A stretch of DNA of 24,862 bases from DATIHQ01 sp035480535 (GCA_035480535.1 DATIHQ010000026.1:1-24862); one strand, 5' to 3'; positions 7,229 through 14,141 are shown, counted from the stretch's first letter. The notes: a model not told the origin generated them from the sequence alone. Numbers and translations: made by a program.

Positions 7229-7711
7229 ATGAAAACGGCACCCGTAGCTTCTATCCTTTACATTGAGGATGACCGACCCTCAGCAAAACTGATCCAGAGA
7301 ATTTTTGCTAAAGAATTTTCTTATTTGCAACTCATCATTGTAAGCAATGGGGAAAGCGCCAGAAATGCCCTCATCGGGGAAGAATATCTCGAGTGGGATC
7401 CTAACAGCGATATCTCTGTAAAACATAAAAAAACCACTTTCAAAGCAGCGATCTGGGACAATCAGTTCCCTGACAGAGAAGGAAGCCCTCCCTCTGTAGA
7501 TATGGGGCTGAATCTGGCAAGGGAATTAGCCCTTTCCAATAAAGTTTCCGAGACGGTCCTCTCCCATTTCGCCATGTCTTCCGCAGATGAGGGTCAGCAG
7601 AAATTCCAATCTTGCGGTCTTTTTTCCTATGTTCTGCCTAAACCCGTGAATCTTCAAACTCTCAGAGAGATGATTAGAAAATGGGGCTTAGCAGAAGAAG
7701 AGAAATCTTAG
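7229..7711 (+). CDS. Stand-alone response-regulator receiver protein
   Basis: A single CheY-like receiver domain with no output domain, 160 residues from the ATG at 7229. The acidic pocket is E13-D14-D15 (YIEDD), the phosphoacceptor is D77 (AIWDNQFPDREG), the switch serine is S117 or S118 (HFAMSSADEG), and the conserved lysine is K138 (VLPKPV). About 20 extra residues separate helix 2 from strand 3 (EEYLEWDPNSDISVKHKKTT). The frame extends 20 codons upstream, but those contain the promoter-like boxes and do not fit the fold. No histidine kinase is nearby, so its partner is unknown. It ends 5 bases from the end of convergent glgA. It may act by protein-protein interaction or as a phosphorelay intermediate; this is inference. 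Confidence 0.85.
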   Translation: MKTAPVASILYIEDDRPSAKLIQRIFAKEFSYLQLIIVSNGESARNALIGEEYLEWDPNSDISVKHKKTTFKAAIWDNQFPDREGSPPSVDMGLNLARELALSNKVSETVLSHFAMSSADEGQQKFQSCGLFSYVLPKPVNLQTLREMIRKWGLAEEEKS

Positions 7712-7716
7712 GCTCT

Positions 7717-9315
7717 CTACCCCACACCGAAGAAGTCGAGGATTTTCCTGACGACTTTGGGGAATGCCTTTCTCGCGCAGGCGATCGTTTCGCTTTTTGG
7801 AGCCGTTTGGACTTGCTCCGCAGCAATGACCTTGACAGTTCTTATTTTTTGATAGAGCTTCATATATTCTTGGGCCGGCTTTTTCCAGCTTGAATCGCGT
7901 TGCATAGCGCGGCGAATCAGAGATTGAAATGTCCCAGGATCTTTGTGGAAGAATTCAAAGGCGCGCTTCAGCGCCGGATTCATCGATTCTTTAGTGGGTT
8001 TTGGGAAGAGGAACCCATTGCGCAGTTCAATGGGAGTCTTTGGATCTTCGCAGTCAAACACAGTATCTTTTAAGCCGCCCGTTGCGCAAACAATCGGAAT
8101 GGTGCCGTAGCGCATAGCGATCAGCTGACTCAATCCGCACGGTTCGAAATGGGAGGGGACGATGAGAAAATCCAGTGCGGAATAGAGTTGGTGGGAGAGT
8201 GCATCGTCATAGATAAGCTGTAAAGAAACCTCGTGACTTTTCCCATATTGAGCTTTGAGGTCTTCAAAGTGCGTTTGGAGTTTGAGATCGGGGGAAGAGC
8301 CGAGGAGAAAGAAAACACCCCCCATCTGCAGGGTTTGGTCCATCGCTTCTTCAATCAGTTCGGGTCCTTTTTGAGGAACGAGCCGCGTGATGGAACCGAG
8401 CCAAGGTTTTTTATCGGAGAGATTGAATTTCTTCTGAAGAGTATTTTTATTTGTTTGTTTAGCGGCCTGAACTGTCTGGAGAGAAGATCCGGCGCTGTAA
8501 CGGGCTGTCAGATAGGCATCGGTGGCAGGATCCCAAAGTTTTGAATCGATCCCATTTAAAATGCCGGTGAGCTTGGAGCGATATTTGCGAAAGGTGGACT
8601 CCAAATGAAATCCCTTATCGACAAGCAATTCTTTTGCAAAAGTGGGGGAGACGGCGCTCACCGCATCGGCATAGACAATCCCTCCCTTCATCAAATTAAT
8701 TCCTTTTGGATAGGCTGGATCGTCGTCTTGAAGTTTTTCTTTCACAAGGTAGTGGGCTCCTTTCAAGCCAACCACATCGAGGTCGGCGAAGGTGCACTTT
8801 CCCTGGTATTCGCTATTGTGGATTGTAAAGAGGATCGCTTTCACCTGCAGATCATTGGCGAAAAGATCGCGAACGAGCGGAGCGCAAAGGGCCACATGCC
8901 AATCGTGCAGATGGAGGATATCGATCGGTTGTTTTTTCAATTTTAAATATTCTAGAACGGCGCGGGAAAAGTAGATAAAGCGGGAAATATCATCTTCGCA
9001 GCCGTAGATCTTTCCTCGATTGAAATAGCCTGCGTGGTGGCGCGCTTCCAATAGGTGGAGGTTGCACTCTTCACACTTTCCAGACCACATCGCATTGGGA
9101 TGTTTAGATCCTTTCTCAACACACTTAAAGTCAGGGACTTCCATTTTCAAATTGGAAATTTTCGAAAGATCGATAAAATCATATTTTGGGATGATCACTT
9201 CGACATCGAGTTCGGGGGAGCGGGTCAATTCGCGAGACAACCCGAGGACGACCTCGCCGAGTCCGCCCGCCTTTGCGATAGGAGAAAATTCAGCAGCAAC
9301 CTGCACAATCCGCAT
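7717..9315 (-). CDS. glgA: Glycogen synthase
   Basis: Elongates alpha-1,4-glucan from ADP- or UDP-glucose (GT5 family, GT-B fold). The 532-residue protein has KAGGLG (15-20) for the nucleotide-sugar phosphates, 'LHLHDWHVA' in the N-domain, KGINLMKGGIVYAD, LNGIDSKLWDPATD, a SITRLVPQKGPELI segment starting the C-domain, and the donor-site PSHFEPCGLSQLIAMRYGTIPIV region. A tail of about 40 residues (from KVIAAEQVQTAPKS) exceeds the usual ~480. It is a plain glgA, not fused to a branching enzyme. It is transcribed away from a GC-rich inverted-repeat element that starts just upstream of its -35 box. In C. trachomatis glgA (CT798) also lies next to rplY, so the location is ancestral; here the element, tRNA-Gln and prs lie between. 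Confidence 0.97.
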   Translation of the reverse strand: MRIVQVAAEFSPIAKAGGLGEVVLGLSRELTRSPELDVEVIIPKYDFIDLSKISNLKMEVPDFKCVEKGSKHPNAMWSGKCEECNLHLLEARHHAGYFNRGKIYGCEDDISRFIYFSRAVLEYLKLKKQPIDILHLHDWHVALCAPLVRDLFANDLQVKAILFTIHNSEYQGKCTFADLDVVGLKGAHYLVKEKLQDDDPAYPKGINLMKGGIVYADAVSAVSPTFAKELLVDKGFHLESTFRKYRSKLTGILNGIDSKLWDPATDAYLTARYSAGSSLQTVQAAKQTNKNTLQKKFNLSDKKPWLGSITRLVPQKGPELIEEAMDQTLQMGGVFFLLGSSPDLKLQTHFEDLKAQYGKSHEVSLQLIYDDALSHQLYSALDFLIVPSHFEPCGLSQLIAMRYGTIPIVCATGGLKDTVFDCEDPKTPIELRNGFLFPKPTKESMNPALKRAFEFFHKDPGTFQSLIRRAMQRDSSWKKPAQEYMKLYQKIRTVKVIAAEQVQTAPKSETIACARKAFPKVVRKILDFFGVG

Positions 9316-9323
9316 ATTGATGA

Positions 9324-9352
9324 CCTATATTGCATGAAGCAATTTATTGAAA
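9324..9352 (-). promoter_or_regulatory. Candidate glgA promoter with a dyad in the spacer
   Basis: On the minus strand: TTTCAA (9352-9347), 17 bases, TATAGG (9329-9324). The ATG lies 8 bases further on, so the leader would be only a base or two. The spacer contains the dyad ATTGC-n5-GCAAT (9330-9344), which could be an operator. Function is inferred. Confidence 0.45.
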
Positions 9353-9357
9353 CCAAA

Positions 9358-9781
9358 AACCAGTCGGGAGAAACCCCCGCTGCCCCTTGCGGGGGCACAG
9401 CCCCCAGCCCCCAGTCGGGCACGCACGCGGGCACGTTCACGTTCACGTCCGCCCCACCCCAAACAATGGTGCATTGTTCGGGGACCCCGGGGAGGGCTCC
9501 GCCCCCCGCGTCCCCCAGTCGGGTGAAGCCCCCGCTGCCCCCATTTCTAACCGATTTTTCTCTCTTCAACAGGACTTACACTGCCTTTATCAAACAGAGA
9601 AACCCTCTGCAATATAAGCAAACAGTTTCAAGTTATTGGAAAAGGAGCGTGAGGATAATAGGGGGCAGCGGGGGGCGGAGCCCCCGACGGACGTGAACGT
9701 GAACGTGCCCGCGTGCGTGCCCGACTGGGGCGCGGGGGGTATCCCCCGACACGGGGCAGCGGGGGTTTCTCCCGACTGGTT
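9358..9781. repeat. 424-bp GC-rich element with nested perfect inverted repeats
   Basis: Terminal arms 9358-9386 and 9753-9781 are perfect 29-bp inverted repeats. Subterminal arms 9409-9451 and 9688-9730 are perfect 43-bp inverted repeats. A third pair (9529-9542 with 9661-9674, 14 bp, perfect) and a fourth (9494-9507 with 9670-9683) flank the core. The modules CAGTCGGG and CCCCCGCTGCCCC recur in direct orientation on the left side (9362-9386 and 9514-9541). The core, 9543-9660, is much more AT-rich and has no credible gene. Nothing here encodes a transposase, so it could be a non-autonomous element, a structured RNA or a protein-binding array. It fills most of the 523-base gap between glgA and tRNA-Gln. 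9782-9838 after it holds only an AT-rich stretch with a GTTAGCTAAC palindrome and T tracts. Confidence 0.85.
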
Positions 9782-9838
9782 CAGTATTGCATAATAATTA
9801 GTGTGTTAGCTAACATGTCTGCTGTTTTTAAATTTTTT

Positions 9839-9910
9839 TGGGGCGTCGCCAAGCGGTAAGGCAGTGGTTTTTGGTACCACCATGCGGAGGTTCGAATCCT
9901 TCCGCCCCAA
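9839..9910 (+). tRNA. tRNA-Gln (anticodon TTG)
   Basis: A complete cloverleaf. The acceptor stem is TGGGGCG (9839-9845) paired with CGCCCCA (9903-9909), with discriminator A9910. The D-arm contains AAGCGGTAAGGC, and the anticodon stem GTGGT/ACCAC closes the loop TTTTGGT with anticodon TTG. The T-arm has GGTTCGAATCC. The T1-A72 pair is typical of tRNA-Gln. The 3' CCA is not encoded. It lies 48 bases before prs, in the same direction, and may be co-transcribed with it. Confidence 0.96.
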
Positions 9911-9919
9911 TATAGGGGA

Positions 9920-9944
9920 CCTCAAAAATGCATCATTTTTGGGG
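9920..9944 (+). promoter_or_regulatory. Hairpin between tRNA-Gln and prs
   Basis: The 8-bp perfect dyad CAAAAATG-CAT-CATTTTTG (9923-9941) extends to about 11 bp with one G-U pair. There is no clear T run after it, so it may be a tRNA processing or attenuation hairpin, or an operator, rather than a simple terminator. It ends 14 bases before the prs ATG. Confidence 0.4.
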
Positions 9945-9958
9945 AATTTGAGAATGGC

Positions 9959-10882
9959 ATGACTAAAAGCTTTATGATCATCGCCGGTTCCTCTCATAAG
10001 GAATTGGCCGAAGAGATTGCGAAATCGCTGGATGTCAAATTAGGCCAGGTTCTCATCGAGTCGTTTCCCGATGGGGAAATTGGAGCCCAAATCCTTGAGA
10101 ATGTGCGGGGTAAGGACGTCTTTGTCGTCCAGTCGGTCGCTCGACACCCCAACCACTTTTTCATGGAACTGTTGATCCTTGTAGACGCGCTGAAGCGCGC
10201 CTCAGCCCGGAGCATCGTCGCCGTCATACCTTATTACCCGTATGCGAGGCAGGACCGGAAAGAGAAGGGAAGGGTTCCGATTACGGCCAAATTAGTGGCC
10301 GATTTGCTGGAAAGAGCCGGCGTGACGCGGGTCTTGACCATGGATCTGCATACAGACCAGATCCAAGGATTTTTTAATATCCCAGTAGATCATCTCTATG
10401 CGCGCCCTTTGTTTGTCAAAGCGCTGCGGGAAATGAAGTTGAAGGATGCCGTTGTCGTCTCTCCCGATGTGGGGAGCAATAAAATGGCCCGCAAATTTGC
10501 GGAAGACTTAAAGCTTGGGTTAGCGATTGTCGATAAGCGGCGCGTCTCCGCGAGGGAAGTAGAGTCGAATGCCCTGATTGGAGACGTTAGGGGCAAACAG
10601 GTGATCCTAGTAGATGATATTTGCTCTACAGGGACAACGCTGGAGGTCGCGGCGAAAGTGTGTAAAAAGCAGGGCGCCAAGAGCGTTCTGGCCGTGGTGA
10701 CCCACGGGTTATTAGTTGGTGGAATTAAATTGGATGGAATCGATAAACTGTTGATCACGAATACGGTTCCACTGCTGAAAACAAAGAAAAATTTAGAGGT
10801 GGTCTCGGTTGCCGACCTATTTGGACAGGCCATCGATTGCGTGATATCGGCTAAGTCGATCTCATCGCTGTTTAAGAGATAA
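9959..10882 (+). CDS. prs: Ribose-phosphate pyrophosphokinase
   Basis: Makes PRPP from ribose-5-phosphate and ATP, feeding purine, pyrimidine, NAD, histidine and tryptophan synthesis. At 307 residues it has normal family length. Visible motifs are FPDGEIGAQI (36-45), the ATP-contacting YYPYARQDRKEKGR, MDLHTDQIQGFF, VVSPDVGS, the flexible-loop DKRRVSAREV, and the PRPP-binding VILVDDICSTGTT. There is no strong Shine-Dalgarno. It is followed 16 bases later by rplY; prs-rplY(ctc)-pth is a widespread bacterial arrangement. Chlamydiaceae, which import nucleotides, are thought to lack prs, so its retention here supports a member of the phylum with more biosynthetic capacity. Confidence 0.97.
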   Translation: MTKSFMIIAGSSHKELAEEIAKSLDVKLGQVLIESFPDGEIGAQILENVRGKDVFVVQSVARHPNHFFMELLILVDALKRASARSIVAVIPYYPYARQDRKEKGRVPITAKLVADLLERAGVTRVLTMDLHTDQIQGFFNIPVDHLYARPLFVKALREMKLKDAVVVSPDVGSNKMARKFAEDLKLGLAIVDKRRVSAREVESNALIGDVRGKQVILVDDICSTGTTLEVAAKVCKKQGAKSVLAVVTHGLLVGGIKLDGIDKLLITNTVPLLKTKKNLEVVSVADLFGQAIDCVISAKSISSLFKR

Positions 10883-10898
10883 ATTATTTAGGGGAATT

Positions 10899-11465
10899 AT
10901 GAAGCTTTCAGTTTTTAAACGTGCCGTAGGAAAAAAAGGGGAGATCAACAAGCTCCGCCGCGAGGGAAATATTCCAGGCATTATCTATGGATCTAAGGCG
11001 GATGGGGAGACAATCTACGTCAAAGGGGAAGAGATCCAAACGATGCTCCGCAATCTAAAGCAAGGTCTTTTGCCCACAACCATATTCGAGCTCCATGGAG
11101 AAAAACTCAACCGCAAAGCGATCATTAAAGAGATCCAATACCATGTGGCCACTTATGCAGTGCAACACATCGACTTTGCCCTTCTCTCCGACGATGTGCC
11201 TGTGACGATCAATGTGCCGATCCAAATTTTAGGAGGCCCTGAGTCTGTAGGCGTAAAACTCGGCGGTTTTGTGCGCCAAGCAATGCGAACCATGAAAGTC
11301 ACTTGTTTGCCGAAGTACATCCCGCAAGAGTTTATCATCGATGTGCGCGAAATGGATATCGGTCATTCGAAGCGCCTTTCCGATATCGAAATGCCTGAAA
11401 ATGTGAAGCCGCTGGGCAGAATGAATGAAGTCGCGGTTGTGATCGCGAAAAAAGCCGGGACATAA
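10899..11465 (+). CDS. rplY: 50S ribosomal protein bL25, Ctc/TL5 long form
   Basis: Binds 5S rRNA in the large subunit. The 188-residue protein is the two-domain Ctc/TL5 form. An N-terminal L25 beta-barrel domain (about 1-95) contains the GNIPGIIYGSK loop, and a C-terminal TL5 domain (about 96-188) contains DVPVTINVPIQ, the GGFVRQAMRTMKV strand and a DIEMPENVKPLG segment. A good Shine-Dalgarno AGGGGA lies 6 bases before the ATG. It is in the prs-rplY-pth run. A large palindrome starts 3 bases after its stop codon. Confidence 0.97.
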   Translation: MKLSVFKRAVGKKGEINKLRREGNIPGIIYGSKADGETIYVKGEEIQTMLRNLKQGLLPTTIFELHGEKLNRKAIIKEIQYHVATYAVQHIDFALLSDDVPVTINVPIQILGGPESVGVKLGGFVRQAMRTMKVTCLPKYIPQEFIIDVREMDIGHSKRLSDIEMPENVKPLGRMNEVAVVIAKKAGT

Positions 11466-11467
11466 TG

Positions 11468-11635
11468 TGAGACCATTGCATAACTCCATTTCGGCCCAAA
11501 TCCGCGCTTTTGCCCTTGGACTCGGTCGCGCCGCAAGTTGCCTATGGCCGGTCGGATATGTCAACTTGCGGCGAGCGCGACCCAAGGCCAAAATCATCGA
11601 ATTTGTGCAGGAAAGCGAGTTATGCAAGGGTCTCA
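11468..11635. repeat. ~168-bp imperfect palindrome between rplY and pth
   Basis: The outer arms 11469-11486 and 11617-11634 are inverted repeats with 17 of 18 matches. The inner arms 11529-11540 and 11562-11573 are perfect over 12 bp. The stretch between them also pairs with small bulges (GGTCGCG with CGCGACC, CCTTGG with CCAAGG). The whole gap therefore folds into one long hairpin. The right outer arm contains the likely pth start codon (ATG 11622). It carries no gene. The form suggests a mobile palindromic unit or MITE-like insert. In the mRNA the hairpin could affect rplY/pth processing or pth translation. Confidence 0.85.
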
Positions 11636-12224
11636 TGTGGATGTCAAGTATCTCGTAGTAGGTCTTGGCAACCCGGGAAAAGAATACCAGAAGACCCGGC
11701 ATAATGTTGGGTTCTGGGCTGTGGATGAATTGGCGCGAAAGCACCATTTAGAATTCCGGAAGCAGCTGAAGTTTAAGGGAGAAATCGCCGAGGGTAAAAT
11801 TGGCGATACTTCTGTGGTTTTGTTAAAGCCTCTGACGTTTATGAACCTCAGCGGCGAAGCAGTGGCGCTAGTCGCTAATTATCTGCAAATCGATCTGTCC
11901 CGCCTCCTCATTGTCACTGACGATGTGGCGATTCCTCTGGGACAGTTGCGAATGAAAATCAATAGCGGCACAGGCGGTCATAATGGCCTGAAGAGCATTG
12001 AGGAACATTTGCAAACGAACCGATACGCTCGACTCCGGATTGGGGTGAGCGACCGGGAGGAAGGGGATCTGACCGACTATGTGTTGGGTCGATTCTCTGA
12101 AGAGGAAGAAAAGCTCCTTCCAGGTGTTCTGGAAAGAGCGGTCCAATCGATTGAAATTTGGTTGGACAAAGGAATAACCAGTGCGATGGATTTTGCCAAC
12201 GTCCGCCCGAAAACGGCCGAATAA
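11622..12224 (+). CDS. pth: Peptidyl-tRNA hydrolase
   Basis: Releases tRNA from peptidyl-tRNAs that drop off ribosomes. The family core is clear: VVGLGNPGKEYQKTRHNVGF with the catalytic histidine in TRHN, KPLTFMNLSGEAV, a VTDDVAIPLGQLRMK segment with the key aspartate, and GTGGHNGLKSIEEHL. From the ATG at 11622 the protein has 200 residues. A GTG at 11637 is an alternative start, with AAGGG six bases upstream, and would place 'MDVKYLVVGLG' at the N-terminus as in most Pth proteins. The frame is open further upstream only because it runs through a palindromic element. Both candidate starts lie in or just outside the right arm of that element. rpsF follows after 33 bases. Confidence 0.95.
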   Translation: MQGSHVDVKYLVVGLGNPGKEYQKTRHNVGFWAVDELARKHHLEFRKQLKFKGEIAEGKIGDTSVVLLKPLTFMNLSGEAVALVANYLQIDLSRLLIVTDDVAIPLGQLRMKINSGTGGHNGLKSIEEHLQTNRYARLRIGVSDREEGDLTDYVLGRFSEEEEKLLPGVLERAVQSIEIWLDKGITSAMDFANVRPKTAE

Positions 12225-12257
12225 TGGACTCCATCGACTCCGAGCATTGGAGATGCA

Positions 12258-12605
12258 ATGAAAAAAGAGCAAAGAAAAGCGCTCTATGAAGGGATGTATA
12301 TTCTCAGCGCTACGCTGAGCGATGATTCCCGGAAGAAAGCGTTTGATAAAATTACTGATGGAATCACCGGAAAAGGTGGCGAAATCCATAAAATCCACGA
12401 ACAAGGGCGCCGCAAACTCGCCTATGATATCGATGGAAAGCGGGAAGGCTATTATTACATCCTCTACTTCACAGCCCCAACGCAATCGATCCTTGAGCTT
12501 TGGAAAGAATATCATCTCCATGAGGATCTGATCCGGTTCATGACGATGAGAACAGAAAAAGTTCTCGAAACTCTCGAATTTAAACCCATCAGAACCCAAG
12601 GTTAA
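12258..12605 (+). CDS. rpsF: 30S ribosomal protein bS6
   Basis: The small-subunit protein that pairs with bS18 on the platform. It has 115 residues, normal length. Typical features are YEGMYILSATLSDD at the N-terminus, GGEIHKIHEQGRRKLAYDIDGKREG split over residues 35-60 with the YYYILYFTA strand after it, and an arginine-containing FMTMRTEK near the end. GGAG lies 6-7 bases before the ATG. rpsR starts 2 bases after its stop. The rpsF-rpsR-rplI order matches C. trachomatis CT801-CT803. Confidence 0.97.
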   Translation: MKKEQRKALYEGMYILSATLSDDSRKKAFDKITDGITGKGGEIHKIHEQGRRKLAYDIDGKREGYYYILYFTAPTQSILELWKEYHLHEDLIRFMTMRTEKVLETLEFKPIRTQG

Positions 12606-12607
12606 CT

Positions 12608-12928
12608 ATGTTCCAAAATTCAAGACAAAGATCCCAGTCTCAAGAAGGTGGATCTCGCGGGTCTCAAGGGGGAAACAATCCCAATGCAGCCCCTGGCGGC
12701 GATTCCTCTCCTTTTGCGAGAAAGAAGAAAACGTGCCCATTTACCGCGGCTAAAGCGGAGGTGATCGACTACAAAGATACAGAAACCCTGAAGCAATTCA
12801 TCACCGAGCGCGGCAAAATTTTGCCTCGCCGCATCACAGGCGTATCTTACTATTATCAAAAAGTATTGAAGAAAGCGATTAAGCAGGCCCGTCACATGGC
12901 GCTATTGCCTTTCGTTGCGGAAGAATAG
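12608..12928 (+). CDS. rpsR: 30S ribosomal protein bS18 with N-terminal extension
   Basis: Binds bS6 and 16S rRNA on the platform. The conserved part starts near residue 38 (RKKKTCPFTAAKAEVIDYKD) and includes ERGKILPRRITGVS, the YYYQKVLKKAIKQARHMALLPF core and the end. About 37 residues in front are rich in Gln, Ser, Gly and Asn (SRQRSQSQEGG, SQGGNN, APGGDSS) and are predicted to be disordered. Most bS18 proteins are 75-90 residues; this one has 106. AAGG lies about 8 bases before the ATG, within the end of rpsF. rplI follows after 9 bases. Confidence 0.96.
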   Translation: MFQNSRQRSQSQEGGSRGSQGGNNPNAAPGGDSSPFARKKKTCPFTAAKAEVIDYKDTETLKQFITERGKILPRRITGVSYYYQKVLKKAIKQARHMALLPFVAEE

Positions 12929-12937
12929 GAGCTGAGA

Positions 12938-13468
12938 ATGAAACAACAATTGTTATTATTGGAAGATGTTGAAGCGCTTGGCAAAAAGGGAGAAGTGGTC
13001 TCTGCTAAACCTGGCTATGTGCGCAACTTCCTTCTTCCCAAGAAACTCGCCGTGATCGCAAGCCCCAATACGCTTCGCAAGCAAGATCGCTTGAGAACCG
13101 AACGGGAAAAGCAAGCTGTTATCGACAGAAAAGAAGCAGAAGATCTCATTCGACAAGTCGAGGGAGTAATTCTCGAGACTCGAGTCAAAGTGGACCCAGA
13201 AGGGCACATGTATGGTTCTGTCTCTGCAGGCGACATCGCCACGCTCTTTCAAGAAAGAGGGCTCCCCATTGAGAAGAAGAACATCCAGCTCACCCGTCCG
13301 ATCAAAGGGACAGGCGTGCATAAGATTTCTTTGAAATTGAAAGAGGGAATGGCCGCCTCTTGCTCATTGAACATCATCCCAGAGGGTGTCAATATGGCAG
13401 GAATCGAAGCCGTCACCGCTCCTCTTCCAGTGGAAGAAGCCAAAGAAGAACAAGAAAAAACCGAATAA
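12938..13468 (+). CDS. rplI: 50S ribosomal protein bL9
   Basis: A large-subunit protein at the base of the L1 stalk. The N-terminal rRNA-binding domain has the hallmark LLEDVEALGKKGEVVSAKPG (6-25) and GYVRNFLLPKKLA. A charged linker helix (about 45-75) leads to the C-terminal domain with GSVSAGDIA and the KIS.KL strand. The tail of about 15 acidic residues (EEAKEEQEKTE) is longer than usual. A strong AGGAG lies before the ATG. It is the last gene of the operon, followed by a hairpin terminator. In C. trachomatis the next gene is ispE/ychB (CT804); here it is a minus-strand membrane-protein gene. Confidence 0.97.
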   Translation: MKQQLLLLEDVEALGKKGEVVSAKPGYVRNFLLPKKLAVIASPNTLRKQDRLRTEREKQAVIDRKEAEDLIRQVEGVILETRVKVDPEGHMYGSVSAGDIATLFQERGLPIEKKNIQLTRPIKGTGVHKISLKLKEGMAASCSLNIIPEGVNMAGIEAVTAPLPVEEAKEEQEKTE

Positions 13469-13478
13469 CTCTATCGCG

Positions 13479-13508
13479 GGCGATCGCTTTCTGCGGTCGC
13501 CTTAATTA
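13479..13508. terminator. Hairpin terminator after rplI, probably bidirectional
   Basis: The 9-bp stem GGCGATCGC (13479-13487) pairs with GCGGTCGCC (13493-13501), including one G-U pair. The loop is TTTCT and TTAATTA follows. The tail has few T residues, so intrinsic strength is moderate. It touches the stop codon of the convergent gene. Confidence 0.7.
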
Positions 13509-13969
13509 GTGCAGAGAGGGCAAATTCTGTTGTCTACGTCGTGGCTAATGGTCAATAGAACATAAGCCAGGTAGATGCCCAATGGGATGATCGCAATGAA
13601 TGCAGTGGCAAAGGCGCCAAGGGAAGCAAAGGCGACCCCGGTGATTAGGCGTGTTAGCGCTGCTTTTCCCATCAAGAAAGCTGCGGCTCCTGCGAATGCC
13701 GGCAAGGCGAATTTATACGCGCATTTATCTTCAACTGTCAATCGATAAAATAACGATCCTGCCAAGCAAATTCCCATGTTCACAGCTGCCGAAAAGGGGA
13801 GAAATAACATAAAGCCGGTCATGGCAGCCGCGCGGAAAAGATGATTCACCAAAAGCGCGACCTTAAAGAGGTTGGGATGATAGAGGAAAAAATCGCTGGT
13901 TCGATCTGTGGGAGTTTTTAAGACATTGTATTGGACGATCGCTGTATGCAGTTTCAATGCAAGTGTCAT
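13502..13969 (-). CDS. Small multi-pass membrane protein of unknown function
   Basis: I do not recognise this family with confidence. From the ATG at 13969 (MTLALKLHTAI) the protein has 155 residues. An N-terminal amphipathic part ends with KTPTDRTSDFFLYHPNLFKVALL. Hydrophobic segments follow around AAAMTGFMLFLPFSAAVNMGICLAG, FALPAFAGAAAFLMGKAAL and a long one ending IIPLGIYLAYVLLTI. The C-terminus is DVDNRICPLCTN, with a CxxC pair three residues from the end. The frame stays open 16 codons further upstream, but those codons lie inside the left arm of a palindromic element and are probably not coding. It occupies the place of ispE in C. trachomatis. It could be a phylum-specific protein; a homolog search would settle that. 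Confidence 0.7.
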   Translation of the reverse strand: MTLALKLHTAIVQYNVLKTPTDRTSDFFLYHPNLFKVALLVNHLFRAAAMTGFMLFLPFSAAVNMGICLAGSLFYRLTVEDKCAYKFALPAFAGAAAFLMGKAALTRLITGVAFASLGAFATAFIAIIPLGIYLAYVLLTISHDVDNRICPLCTN

Positions 13970-14141
13970 ATACCACTCGTGATTCAAAAATCGGTTCTGC
14001 CGGCGTCGGGCAGCCACTGCTTTTGAGATCCGCCTGCATCGCCCAACCTTTCAGGTTGAGCTGCTTCGGCGCCGGCTTCGCCTGACTCAAAATCAGGGCG
14101 CCTCCTTGGCATCTCCCGATTTTTGAATCACTCCCGGTATA
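13969..14141. repeat. ~173-bp palindromic element with central hairpin
   Basis: The arms TGATTCAAAAATCGG (13980-13994) and CCGATTTTTGAATCA (14116-14130) are perfect over 15 bp. The outer TATACC (13969-13974) and GGTATA (14136-14141) also pair. The centre is CAACCT-TTC-AGGTTG (14044-14058), flanked by further imperfectly pairing GC-rich sequence. It separates the membrane-protein gene from hldD. Its left edge meets the start codon of the former. It has no sequence similarity that I can see to the rplY-pth palindrome, although the size is nearly the same. Confidence 0.8.

Noticed and set aside
9055..9696. Open frame of 213 codons spanning the start of glgA and the GC-rich element
   Set aside because: It is antisense to glgA in its first part and then low-complexity Pro/Ser/Gly translation of the inverted repeats.
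9358..9781. CRISPR array in the repeat-rich glgA-tRNA-Gln gap
   Set aside because: The repeats are inverted and unevenly spaced, there are no uniform spacers and no cas genes.
9328..9792. TATTGCAT on both sides of the 424-bp element (9328-9335 and 9785-9792) as a target-site duplication
   Set aside because: The two copies are not adjacent to the termini (22 bases away on the left, 3 on the right), so they are not a simple insertion duplication.
11868..12599. Minus-strand 243-codon frame opposite pth and rpsF
   Set aside because: It is antisense to two conserved genes and has no recognisable domains or start site.
13863..14090. Minus-strand 75-codon frame covering the palindrome at 13969-14141
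   Set aside because: It reads through the palindromic element and antisense or alternate frame of the membrane-protein gene, with no start signal.
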